Origin: DATDCY01 sp031406795 [NCBI: Candidatus Rokuibacteriota bacterium]
GTDB lineage: Bacteria > JAUVQV01
DNA: 8,899 nt
NCBI GenBank assembly: GCA_031406795.1
Contig: JANOHV010000202.1
Coordinates: forward strand, 1-8,899
Direction: 5' to 3'
In this document: positions 1 through 6,454 of the stretch, one piece after another
Position numbering within the stretch: position 1 is the stretch's first letter
How the letters are laid out: every line of letters begins with the position of its first letter
Position numbers and translations under genes: made by a program
The notes under the pieces: model-generated
Told to the model about the DNA's origin: nothing
Database searches by the model: none
What the model saw: the letters and a program-made list of their open reading frames with translations, nothing else

Positions 1-243
<243 letters not shown>

Positions 244-267
244 TCAGTGCTGAAGTGGGGCGGCGAA

Positions 268-564
268 CTACTTCTCGATTACGCCGAGGATGTCATCCTC
301 GCGCAGGATCAGGTACTCGTCTTCGTCGATCTTGACTTCGGTGCCGCTGTACTTGCCGAAGAGGATCTTGTCGCCCTTCTTGACATCGGGCGCCAGCACG
401 GTGCCGTCGTCCTTGATCTTGCCCTTGCCCGTCGCGATCACTTCACCCATGATCGGCTTCTCTTTTGCCGAGTCAGGGATGATGATGCCGCCCTTGGTCT
501 TTTCGGCCTCTTCGAGACGCTTCACCAGAATCCGGTCGTGCAGGGGACGAATCTTTGACGCCAT
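268..564 (-). CDS. groES: Co-chaperonin GroES
   Basis: This is the 10-kDa heptameric lid of the GroEL folding chamber, acting in the cytoplasm. The product is 98 aa, the usual GroES length. Visible family features are the N-terminal [10 protein letters not shown] strand (residues 7-16), the mobile loop at about 17-33 with the hydrophobic GGIIIP tip that docks on GroEL, the conserved [10 protein letters not shown] (40-49), [20 protein letters not shown] (61-80, dome and core) and the C-terminal [12 protein letters not shown] longer reading frame extends 23 codons upstream, but I chose ATG 564-562 because it gives the canonical [11 protein letters not shown] start and has AAAGGAG (575-581) about 10 nt upstream. 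The longer version would also run into the CIRCE operator. It is the first gene of the groES-groEL operon. Confidence 0.97.
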   Translation of the reverse strand: MASKIRPLHDRILVKRLEEAEKTKGGIIIPDSAKEKPIMGEVIATGKGKIKDDGTVLAPDVKKGDKILFGKYSGTEVKIDEDEYLILREDDILGVIEK

Positions 565-626
565 AGTCGTGTTGCTCCTTTCGTGCTTTTTGGTAGTGAC
601 TCTACCCTTCAACGGAGAGCCTGACG

Positions 627-653
627 TTAGCACTCCCCGTCACCGACTGCTAA
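627..653 (-). promoter_or_regulatory. CIRCE operator (HrcA-binding inverted repeat)
   Basis: TTAGCACTC (627-635), a 9-nt spacer (636-644) and GACTGCTAA (645-653) match the CIRCE consensus TTAGCACTC-N9-GAGTGCTAA with one mismatch in the right arm. It lies just downstream of the groES promoter, roughly from the expected transcription start into the 5' leader. Established knowledge: the HrcA repressor binds CIRCE and releases it on heat shock. hrcA itself is not in the window. Confidence 0.93.
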
Positions 654-662
654 CAGGCCCAC

Positions 663-691
663 AATATAGGGGTTGATGGTGCATATATCAA
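663..691 (-). promoter_or_regulatory. Sigma70-type promoter of groES-groEL
   Basis: On the minus strand, TTGATA (691-686, 5/6 to consensus) is followed after exactly 17 bp by TATATT (668-663, 5/6). The predicted start near 656 places CIRCE across the beginning of the transcript, the standard HrcA-repressed layout. The box quality, the spacing and the operator position support one another. Confidence 0.82.
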
Positions 692-927
692 GAGAATAAT
701 TTGAATGATACGAAACCATGATGGTCGCCAACGGCCGATATCAGACAATTATGGCATTTGTTTTCCAAAATCTTACAATATCTTAATATTTCTCTATATT
801 TCAAACTTTTTGCCTCTGAGATCGGCGCTCAGCAGGGCGGCAGCCTCGTGCGCAAAAACCTGTCGTTGCGGACAGCCCCGGCCTTGAGAGCACGTTTTTC
901 CATGGCCCTCCGCTCAAAGCTCGTGGT
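692..927. other. AT-rich intergenic region between groES and rsmB
   Basis: No convincing gene is present. Bases 692-810 are strongly AT-rich with T/A runs; 811-927 returns to high GC. A possible plus-strand -10 box, TATATT, lies at 795-800 without a good -35 (TTACAA at 773-778, 16-bp spacing, poor match). Downstream are two short hairpins: CTGAG 816-820 with CTCAG 828-832, and CTGTC 860-864 with GACAG 871-875. These could form part of an rsmB leader. A 60-codon frame at 705-887 is not credible as a protein. Confidence 0.5.
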
Positions 928-2301
928 ATGAATCATCCCATGATGCCACCGATTTCCTCACGAGAGCGCGCCACCCGCCTGATCGAGGCCTTGCTCGGGA
1001 ATCGCCGCGAGGGCGGCCCCCGTGCGGGAGAAACGGCGCGTCTCGATCCGCGCGACGAGCGATTCGCCGCCGAACTCGCCCACGGCGTGGTGCGCCACCT
1101 CTCGCGGGTCGACTGGATCATCGCCCACGCGGCCGGCAAGGAGATCGAGCGCATCGTCCCACCTGCCCTGGCGGCCGCCCGCATCGGCGTTTACCAGTTG
1201 CTGTTCACCCCTTCGGTCCCCGCCTATGCCGCGGTGTCGGCGAGCGTCGACCTGGCCCGCACGCTCGCGCCCCAGACCGCCGGCTTCGTGAACTGGCTGC
1301 TGCGGCGCATCGGGGAGGATGCCGTCAACCAGCCCCGGCGCGCGGACTTCAGCGACGAACTCTCCTGGCTCGCCGCCTTTCACTCCTTCCCGCACTGGAT
1401 GGTGCGACGCTGGGTGAAGCGGCTCGGTGCCGCCGAAGCCGCGCTGCTACTGCAGGCGATGAACACCCACCCCTCCCCGCACCTGCGGGTGAACCGTCTG
1501 CGCACCACGCCCGCGGAGGTCGCCGGCGCGCTCGCCGCGGCCGGCTTCGAAGTCGAGCCCGGACGCTACACGCCCGATGCGCTGCACGTGCGCGGCGCCG
1601 GCGCGCTCACCGGGACGGCGCCCTTTCGCGAGGGGGCGATCTACTTCCAGGACGAGTCGTCGCAGTTGGCCGCGCTGGTGCTGGACCCGCGACCCGGGGA
1701 GCGCGTCCTCGATGCGTGCACCGGCGTCGGCGGCAAGGCGACGCAGATCGCCGAGCTCTCCGGCAACAAGGCGCGGATCGTCGCCGTCGACCAGGACTCC
1801 AGCCGCCTGGCGCGTCTTGCGGAGAATACCCGCCGCCTGGGCGCCGAAGGGATCGAGCCGCGCCGCGGCGACCTGCTCGATCCGGGCACCTGCGGCGACG
1901 AGCGCTTCGATGCGGTCCTGCTGGACGCGCCCTGCAGTTCGCTCGGGACGATCCCGCGCCACCCCGAGATCAAGTGGGCCAAGAAGGCCTCCGACCCGAA
2001 ACGCCTCGCGGAGCTGCAGCTTCGTCTCCTCGAGCGTTCGGCGGCTCTGCTCGACCCCGGCGGCCGGATCGTGTTCAGCACCTGCTCCACGGAGCCCGAG
2101 GAGGGCGAGGACGTGATTACCCGGTTCCTCAAGACGCACCCGGGTTTCCAGGTCGCCAGGATCGGGGTTCAATCTTCACCGGCCGGGGGAATCGGGAACC
2201 TCGGTGATCTGCTGACCCCCCGGGGCTTTCTGCGCACCTGGCCGCACCGCCACGGCATCGGCGGCGCATTCGTCGCCATGCTGACGAGCGAAAGGCGCTA
2301 G
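928..2301 (+). CDS. rsmB: 16S rRNA (cytosine-C5)-methyltransferase RsmB
   Basis: This enzyme transfers a methyl group from SAM to C5 of a cytosine in 16S rRNA (C967 in E. coli) during small-subunit assembly. The 457-aa product has the family layout: an NusB-like helical RNA-binding domain (about 10-140), a linker and PUA-like N1 region (about 150-240), and a Rossmann methyltransferase domain (about 240-455). The SAM motif is DACTGVGGK (262-270), and the acidic residue of the next strand is in VAVDQD (286-290). Motif IV DAPCSSLGT carries C336 and motif VI STCS carries C386, matching the paired cysteines of this family; the motif VI cysteine is the nucleophile and the motif IV cysteine helps release product. 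RHPEIKW follows as expected. The start is not certain: no clear Shine-Dalgarno precedes ATG 928, and Met5 or Met6 are alternatives. It appears to stand alone. Confidence 0.93.
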   Translation: MNHPMMPPISSRERATRLIEALLGNRREGGPRAGETARLDPRDERFAAELAHGVVRHLSRVDWIIAHAAGKEIERIVPPALAAARIGVYQLLFTPSVPAYAAVSASVDLARTLAPQTAGFVNWLLRRIGEDAVNQPRRADFSDELSWLAAFHSFPHWMVRRWVKRLGAAEAALLLQAMNTHPSPHLRVNRLRTTPAEVAGALAAAGFEVEPGRYTPDALHVRGAGALTGTAPFREGAIYFQDESSQLAALVLDPRPGERVLDACTGVGGKATQIAELSGNKARIVAVDQDSSRLARLAENTRRLGAEGIEPRRGDLLDPGTCGDERFDAVLLDAPCSSLGTIPRHPEIKWAKKASDPKRLAELQLRLLERSAALLDPGGRIVFSTCSTEPEEGEDVITRFLKTHPGFQVARIGVQSSPAGGIGNLGDLLTPRGFLRTWPHRHGIGGAFVAMLTSERR

Positions 2302-2448
2302 GCTCGAAGCCAGCCGACATTCGGGAGCATGCCGGGGAGGAACAGGAAACACCTCGCAGTACTGATGGCGGTTATATATTCACTAGCACCGCCATGGCGA
2401 TTGTAGTATATATGAGCACACACGGACCATCGTCACGGGAGGCAATCG
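2302..2448 (+). promoter_or_regulatory. Operator-like repeats upstream of the cysteine desulfurase gene
   Basis: ATGGCGGT (2365-2372) and ACCGCCAT (2388-2395) form a perfect 8-bp inverted repeat with a 15-nt spacer. The right arm runs into a perfect 10-bp palindrome, CGCCATGGCG (2390-2399), giving a third half-site in direct orientation. Each direct ATGGCG copy is followed by TATATAT (2373-2379 and 2407-2413). The block lies 35-84 nt before the start codon, where promoter and operator elements belong. I see no good -35 for either AT-rich box and no convincing terminator after rsmB. The regulator is unknown. Confidence 0.45.
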
Positions 2449-3624
2449 ATGTCAGGTAAGCGGATTCACCTCGACCATGCGGCGACCACTCCGGTGGACC
2501 CGGCTGTGGTGGCGGCGATGCTGCCGTATTTCACCGAGCGCTTCGGCAACCCGGCGAGCCTCTACGAAGAGGGCCTGGTCGCCCGGATCGCCGTCGACCT
2601 CGCCCGCGGGCAGGTGGCGCGGCTGCTCGGCGCCGACCCGTCGGAGGTCGTCTTCACCAGCGGCGGGTCCGAGAGCGACAATCACGCGATCCGGGGCGTG
2701 GTGCTCGCCCGCGGGCGCGAGGGCGCCCACATCATCACGACCGCCGTCGAACACCACGCCGTCCTCGAAACCGCCCACGACCTCGCCGGCCAGGGTTGCG
2801 ATCTCACGATCCTGCCCGTCGACGGCCAGGGCCTCGTGGACCCCGAAGACGTGCGGCGCGCCATCACTCCGAAGACGGTGCTGGTCTCCGTGATGCACGC
2901 GAACAACGAGGTCGGCACCGTTCAGCCGATCGCGGAGATCGGCCGGATTGCGCGGGAAGCGGGCGTCGTCTTCCACACCGACGCGGTGCAGACGTACGGA
3001 CACCTCCCGACCCCGGTCGACGAACTGGGCGTGGACCTGCTCTCGCTCTCCGGGCACAAACTCTACGGCCCCAAGGGGATCGGGGCGTTGTATGTCCGCA
3101 AGGGGACCCCGCTCGCGAAGCTGCTGCACGGCGGGAGCCAGGAGTCCGGCCGCCGCGCCGGGACCTGCAACGTCCCGGGGATCGTCGGCCTCGGCAAGGC
3201 GGCCGCGATCGCCGCGCGCGCGATGGCTGATGACGCGGCGCACTGCGCAAGGCTGCGGGATCGGCTCATATCGGGCATCACCGGCGGCATCGAGCAGGTG
3301 CGGCTCAACGGCCACCCCGAGCGGCGACTGCCGAACAACGCCAGCTTCACCATCGCCGGCGTCGAGGGAGAGGCACTGCTGCTCCTGCTCGACCGGCAGG
3401 GATTCTCGGTCTCCTCGGGCTCCGCGTGCGCGTCCAGCTCGGCGGACCCCTCGCACGTGCTCGTCGCGATGGGGGTTCCGGCGCCCCTGGCCCACGGTTC
3501 AGTGCGGGTGACCGTCGGCCGGAGCACCAGCGTCGAGGACATCGATCGTTTTCGGGACGCGCTCGCCGACTGCGTCGCGGGGCTCAGGCGGATTTCCCCC
3601 CGCGGTGCCGAGTGCGGGTGGTGA
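2449..3624 (+). CDS. Cysteine desulfurase (NifS/IscS family, class V aminotransferase fold)
   Basis: This PLP enzyme converts L-cysteine to alanine and leaves a protein-bound persulfide used for Fe-S clusters, thiamine, molybdopterin or tRNA thiolation. The 391 aa are normal for the group I (IscS/NifS) branch. Visible features are the N-terminal LDHAATTP (8-15), the RFGNPAS motif (31-37), SGGSESDN (71-78), the PLP-stacking histidine in EHHAV (101-105), HANNEVGT (150-157), HTDAVQ with D178 (176-181), the PLP lysine K204 in SGHKLYGPKG, RRAGT (235-239), and the catalytic cysteine C327 in SSGSACAS with a following serine-rich loop. The start ATG has GGGAGG about 7 nt upstream. The C-terminus is less typical, with GRST where FT is common. 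No iscU or nifU scaffold gene is adjacent, so iscS or nifS cannot be chosen. The metI-like and metC-like genes follow on the same strand after 111 nt. Confidence 0.93.
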   Translation: MSGKRIHLDHAATTPVDPAVVAAMLPYFTERFGNPASLYEEGLVARIAVDLARGQVARLLGADPSEVVFTSGGSESDNHAIRGVVLARGREGAHIITTAVEHHAVLETAHDLAGQGCDLTILPVDGQGLVDPEDVRRAITPKTVLVSVMHANNEVGTVQPIAEIGRIAREAGVVFHTDAVQTYGHLPTPVDELGVDLLSLSGHKLYGPKGIGALYVRKGTPLAKLLHGGSQESGRRAGTCNVPGIVGLGKAAAIAARAMADDAAHCARLRDRLISGITGGIEQVRLNGHPERRLPNNASFTIAGVEGEALLLLLDRQGFSVSSGSACASSSADPSHVLVAMGVPAPLAHGSVRVTVGRSTSVEDIDRFRDALADCVAGLRRISPRGAECGW

Positions 3625-3735
3625 CCGGTCCGACGGCGTTCACCGGCGGCGTCGGCGGCCCCCGTCGATCGTCCGGGATCAGGTTCGGCAATCATGCCGT
3701 GCGCGGCCCGGCGTCCGGCCGCTGAAGGAGGAATG
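3625..3735 (+). other. Short intergenic gap with a hairpin before metI
   Basis: This GC-rich gap has no coding sequence I would support. GCGGCC (3703-3708) and GGCCGC (3717-3722) form a 6-bp hairpin with an 8-nt loop, ending two bases before the strong Shine-Dalgarno AAGGAGG (3725-3731). There is no T-run, so it is not an intrinsic terminator. Read-through from the desulfurase gene is plausible. Confidence 0.4.
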
Positions 3736-4884
3736 ATGGAGATCGCAACGCAAGCCGTGCGCATCGGGTTGGATTGGGACAGCCGCACCGGAGCGGTGAC
3801 GATCCCCGTCTACCAGACCGCGACATTCCGCCACCCCGGGTTGGGGCAGAGCACCGGCTACGACTACAGCCGCTCGGGGAACCCGACCCGGCAGGCGCTC
3901 GAGGAAGGGATGGCCCGGCTCGACGGCGGCGCGCGAGGTTTCGCCTACTCGTCGGGGATGGCCGCCATCACCAGCCTGATGCTGCTCTTCAAGCCGGGCG
4001 ACCACATCGTCGTCACCGAGGACCTCTACGGCGGCACCTACCGGCTCTTCGAGCAGGTCTTCAGGCGCTACGGCCTGGAGTTCAGCTACGCCGACACCAG
4101 CGACGAGGAAAGCGTCCGCGCGGCGTTCCGGCACGAGACGCGGGCGCTCTTCGTCGAGTCGCTCACCAACCCGCTGCTCAAGTTCGCCGACATCCCGGCG
4201 CTCGCCGGGCTCTGCCGGGAGCGGGGCATCCTCTGCATCGTCGACAACACCTTCCTCACGCCGTATCTGCTGCGGCCCCTCGAGCTGGGCGCCGATATGA
4301 CCATCTACAGCGGCAGCAAGTACCTCTCGGGCCACAACGACACGATCTGCGGCATCGCCGTCGTCAAGGAGCCGGAACTGGCCGAGCGGGTCTACTTCCA
4401 CCAGAACGCCGCCGGTGCCGTGCTCGGCCCGCAGGACAGCTGGCTCGTAATCCGCGGACTCAAGACGCTCGGCATCCGTCTCGACCGGCAACAGCAGAAC
4501 GCTCGAGCGATCGCCGATTGGCTCGGCGCCCACCCGCTCGTCGCGAAAGTCCGCTATCCCGGACTCCCCGGACATCCCGACCACGAGCTCATGCAGCGGC
4601 AGGCCGGGGGGTTCGGCGCCATGGTGTCCTTCGAGGTCGCCGCCCCGGAGCTGGTGGAACGCATCCTGGGCGCAACGCGCCTGATCTCGTTCGCCGAGAG
4701 CCTCGGCGGCGTCGAATCGCTGATCACCTATCCCTGGCTGCAGACGCACGCCGACATCGAGCCGGAGTTGCGCGCGCGGCTCGGCATCTCCGAGACGCTG
4801 CTGCGGCTCTCCGTCGGCATCGAGGATGCGCGCGATCTGATCGCCGACCTGGCGCAAGCGTTCGACGGGGGGGAACCGCGATGA
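3736..4884 (+). CDS. metI: Cystathionine gamma-synthase / O-acetylhomoserine thiolyase, MetI-like
   Basis: A Cys/Met-metabolism PLP enzyme that probably joins an O-acylated homoserine to cysteine (giving cystathionine) or to sulfide (giving homocysteine), in the cytoplasm. The 382 aa are the normal family length. Motifs seen are GAVTIPVYQTATF (19-31), YDYSRSGNPTR (42-52), the cofactor phosphate-binding YSSGMAA (71-77), the VDNTF aspartate D170, the PLP lysine K195 in YSGSKYLSGH, SLGGVESLITYP (322-333) and LLRLSVGIED (355-364). From memory, FRHPGLGQSTGYDY and ITYPWLQTHADI resemble Bacillus MetI more than E. coli MetB. The upstream-extended frame and ATG 3733 put the start too close to AAGGAGG (3725-3731), so ATG 3736 is preferred. 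The gene overlaps metC by 4 nt. MetB or a gamma-lyase cannot be excluded from sequence alone. Confidence 0.72.
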   Translation: MEIATQAVRIGLDWDSRTGAVTIPVYQTATFRHPGLGQSTGYDYSRSGNPTRQALEEGMARLDGGARGFAYSSGMAAITSLMLLFKPGDHIVVTEDLYGGTYRLFEQVFRRYGLEFSYADTSDEESVRAAFRHETRALFVESLTNPLLKFADIPALAGLCRERGILCIVDNTFLTPYLLRPLELGADMTIYSGSKYLSGHNDTICGIAVVKEPELAERVYFHQNAAGAVLGPQDSWLVIRGLKTLGIRLDRQQQNARAIADWLGAHPLVAKVRYPGLPGHPDHELMQRQAGGFGAMVSFEVAAPELVERILGATRLISFAESLGGVESLITYPWLQTHADIEPELRARLGISETLLRLSVGIEDARDLIADLAQAFDGGEPR

Positions 4885-6023
4885 AATTCGCCACGCGCAT
4901 CGTTCATGGCCCGCATGCGCTCGATCCGTCGACCGGCGCGCTCTCGGTCCCGGTGCACCACGCCTCGACGTTCGCGCAAAGCTCGGTCGACCACTTCGGG
5001 AAATACGACTACGGCCGTTCGGGCAACCCGACGCGCGAGGCGCTCGAAGACACCGTTGCCGCCCTCGAAGGCGGCGCGATCGCCTGCGCCTTCGGCTCCG
5101 GGATGGCGGCCATCTCCTCGACGCTGCTGCTCTTCGCTCCCGGCGACCATCTCGTGGTCTGCGAGGACGTCTACGGCGGGGCCTTCAGGATACTCACCGG
5201 CGTCTTCGCCCGGTGGGGGTTGGCCGTCACGTTCGTCGACGCCACCGACCTCGCGGCCGTCGAGGCGGCAATCGGCCCGCGCACGAAAGCGATCTACCTC
5301 GAGACGCCGTCGAATCCCCTGCTGAAGATCACGGATCTGCGCGGTGCAGCGGCGCTGGCGCGCGAGCGCGGGCTGCTCTCGCTCGTGGACAACACCTTCA
5401 TGACGCCGTACCTGCAGCGGCCGCTGGAACTCGGCTGCGATCTCGTGCTGCACAGCGGCACCAAGTTCCTCAACGGACACAGCGACGTGGTCTGCGGGTT
5501 CGCCGTGGCCGCCGACCCCGCTCTCGGGAAGCGGCTGCGCGCCGTCCAGAATGCATTCGGCGCCATCCTCGGCCCCCAGGACTGCTGGCTGACGATGCGC
5601 GGACTCAAGACACTCAAGGTCCGGATGGACGCCAGCCAGCGCGGCGCCGAGCGGATCGCCGCCTGGCTCGCGGGGCAGCGCAACGTCGCGCGCGTCCACT
5701 ACCCGGGACTTTCCGGGCACCCCGGCGCCGAGGTCCACCGAACTCAGGCCGACGGCCCCGGCGCGGTCCTCTCGTTCGAACTGGCGTCTGCGGCGCTGAC
5801 CCGGCGGCTCCTCGAAGGCGTGGAGTTGGCCGCCTTCGCGGTGAGCCTCGGGGGCGTGGAGAGCATCCTCTCCTGGCCGTCCAGGATGTCCCACGCGGCG
5901 ATGCCGCCCGCGGAGCGTGCGGCGCGCGGGATCAGCGACAATCTGGTGAGGCTCTCGGTGGGTCTGGAAGATCCCGACGATCTTATCGCCGATCTCGATC
6001 GGTTGCTCGGCGATTCCCGTTAG
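4881..6023 (+). CDS. metC: Cystathionine beta-lyase, MetC-like (trans-sulfuration PLP enzyme)
   Basis: It probably cleaves cystathionine to homocysteine, pyruvate and ammonia; gamma-lyase activity giving cysteine is the main alternative. The 380-aa protein is a paralogue of the preceding gene, with the same fold and the PLP lysine at the identical position K195 (HSGTKFLNGHSD). Other motifs are GALSVPVHHASTF (19-31), YDYGRSGNPTR (42-52), FGSGMAA (71-77), the VDNTF aspartate D170, NAFGAILGPQDCW (224-236), SLGGVESILSWP (322-333) and LVRLSVGLED (355-364). The HHASTFAQSS segment and the MSHAAMP motif (336-342) resemble Bacillus MetC in particular, from memory. Translation starts within the ATGA overlap with the upstream gene, with a G-rich run just upstream, so the two are probably translationally coupled. 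The gene ends 3 nt from the convergent DUF2292 gene, with no terminator visible between them. Confidence 0.72.
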   Translation: MKFATRIVHGPHALDPSTGALSVPVHHASTFAQSSVDHFGKYDYGRSGNPTREALEDTVAALEGGAIACAFGSGMAAISSTLLLFAPGDHLVVCEDVYGGAFRILTGVFARWGLAVTFVDATDLAAVEAAIGPRTKAIYLETPSNPLLKITDLRGAAALARERGLLSLVDNTFMTPYLQRPLELGCDLVLHSGTKFLNGHSDVVCGFAVAADPALGKRLRAVQNAFGAILGPQDCWLTMRGLKTLKVRMDASQRGAERIAAWLAGQRNVARVHYPGLSGHPGAEVHRTQADGPGAVLSFELASAALTRRLLEGVELAAFAVSLGGVESILSWPSRMSHAAMPPAERAARGISDNLVRLSVGLEDPDDLIADLDRLLGDSR

Positions 6024-6026
6024 CCG

Positions 6027-6221
6027 TCAGATCCCTTCGCCGTCAAGGCAGGCGATACCAACCGAGAGGCGTACCTTCTCATGGCGGTCGATCTGTACGA
6101 CGCGTCCATCCTGGATAACAAGCGTCACCGTGCCAAAACGCAGCGCGGCGAGCGCTTCACTGATGCGCCGCTCGAGTTCTGGAGGCAGCGGGGCTGACGT
6201 ATTACTGGGCTGTTGCGGCAT
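6027..6221 (-). CDS. Small DUF2292 (YezD-like) protein
   Basis: A 64-aa protein with the DUF2292/YezD signature: a helical ELERRISEALAALRFG stretch (15-30), then TVTLVIQDGRVVQIDRHEKVRL (31-52), matching the family pattern of a G-(S/T)-V-x-(L/I)-x-(I/V) strand, a G-(R/K)-(V/I)-V-Q-I turn and an E-K-x-R-L end. The N-terminus is Pro/Ser/Gln-rich and variable. A GTG at 6236 would add five residues, but it sits inside the Shine-Dalgarno AGGAGG, so ATG 6221-6219 is the better start. The family's function is unknown; I recall members next to cysteine, methionine and sulfonate genes, and that fits here. It is convergent with metC (3-nt gap) and divergent from the rhodanese leader. No signal peptide or membrane segment is seen, so a small cytoplasmic protein is likely. 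Confidence 0.85.
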   Translation of the reverse strand: MPQQPSNTSAPLPPELERRISEALAALRFGTVTLVIQDGRVVQIDRHEKVRLSVGIACLDGEGI

Positions 6222-6257
6222 CTCGGCCCTCCTCACGTGGTCCGCACTTATTTCTTA

Positions 6258-6285
6258 TTGACATCCTGTTGGCATAGTATATCAT
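6258..6285 (+). promoter_or_regulatory. Promoter for the rhodanese leader RNA
   Basis: A consensus -35 TTGACA (6258-6263) is followed after 16 bp by TATCAT (6280-6285, 5/6). Transcription would begin near 6292 and produce a leader of about 160 nt before the rhodanese ATG. The -10 overlaps that of an opposing promoter. Confidence 0.7.
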
Positions 6286-6303
6286 AGAGATAGTTATTGT
6301 CGT
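6276..6303 (-). promoter_or_regulatory. Opposing promoter for the DUF2292 gene
   Basis: On the minus strand, ACGACA (6303-6298, 4/6 to the -35 consensus) lies 16 bp before TATACT (6281-6276, 5/6). Transcription would start near 6269 and reach the DUF2292 ATG after about 48 nt. Its -10 shares two base pairs with the -10 of the plus-strand promoter. Confidence 0.5.
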
Positions 6304-6438
6304 GTATGTTTTGTGTCACTGGTCGCATCAGGTGTCACGGACGGAATAGGCTATCGAGGTAAGCTGAGGCTGACCAGGCAACTGGAGGCCAGGCAGGATC
6401 GACCGAGAACCGGTCGTCCTGCCTGGCCTTTTTTTTAC
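6292..6438 (+). ncRNA. Candidate structured leader (attenuator/riboswitch-like) or small RNA
   Basis: This region has no coding frame of note between a good promoter and a strong terminator. It holds a direct repeat GTGTCAC (6313-6319 and 6332-6338) and a hairpin with a GCAA (GNRA-type) tetraloop: GGCT 6368-6371 with GGCC 6387-6390, and CCAG 6374-6377 with CTGG 6382-6385. The GGCC strand is also the base of the terminator. CCAGGCA occurs twice (6374-6380 and 6389-6395), and either copy can pair with TGCCTGG at 6420-6426. I compared it mentally with SAM-I, TPP, T-box and c-di-GMP consensus cores and saw none of them. It may be a new regulatory leader or a standalone RNA of about 145 nt. Confidence 0.45.
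6387..6436 (+). terminator. Strong intrinsic terminator just before the rhodanese gene
   Basis: The 5' arm is GGCCAGGCAGGA (6387-6398) and CGACCG (6400-6405), with T6399 bulged. The loop is AGAAC (6406-6410). The 3' arm is CGGTCG (6411-6416) and TCCTGCCTGGCC (6417-6428), giving 18 perfect pairs. Eight T residues follow (6429-6436). There is no T-run on the other strand, so it acts in the plus direction. The rhodanese ATG is 18 nt further on. Confidence 0.93.
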
Positions 6439-6454
6439 CCGAAAGGAGAGCGGC

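Noticed and set aside
683-700. ATATCAAGAGAAT reminiscent of the start of an S-box leader
   Set aside because: The rest of the SAM-I core is missing, and the bases are explained by the groES promoter -35.
705-887. 60-codon frame in the AT-rich spacer
   Set aside because: No Shine-Dalgarno, no recognisable domain, and it crosses an abrupt composition change; it looks like chance.
3774-4880. Long open frame running ahead of metC in the same frame
   Set aside because: It overlaps all of metI, has Arg/Pro-rich low-complexity translation typical of GC-rich shadow frames, and the real metC start is the ATG at 4881.
6313-6400. Known riboswitch classes (SAM-I, TPP, T-box, c-di-GMP) in the rhodanese leader
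   Set aside because: The invariant core sequences of these classes are not visible; isolated resemblances such as GCTGAG are too short.
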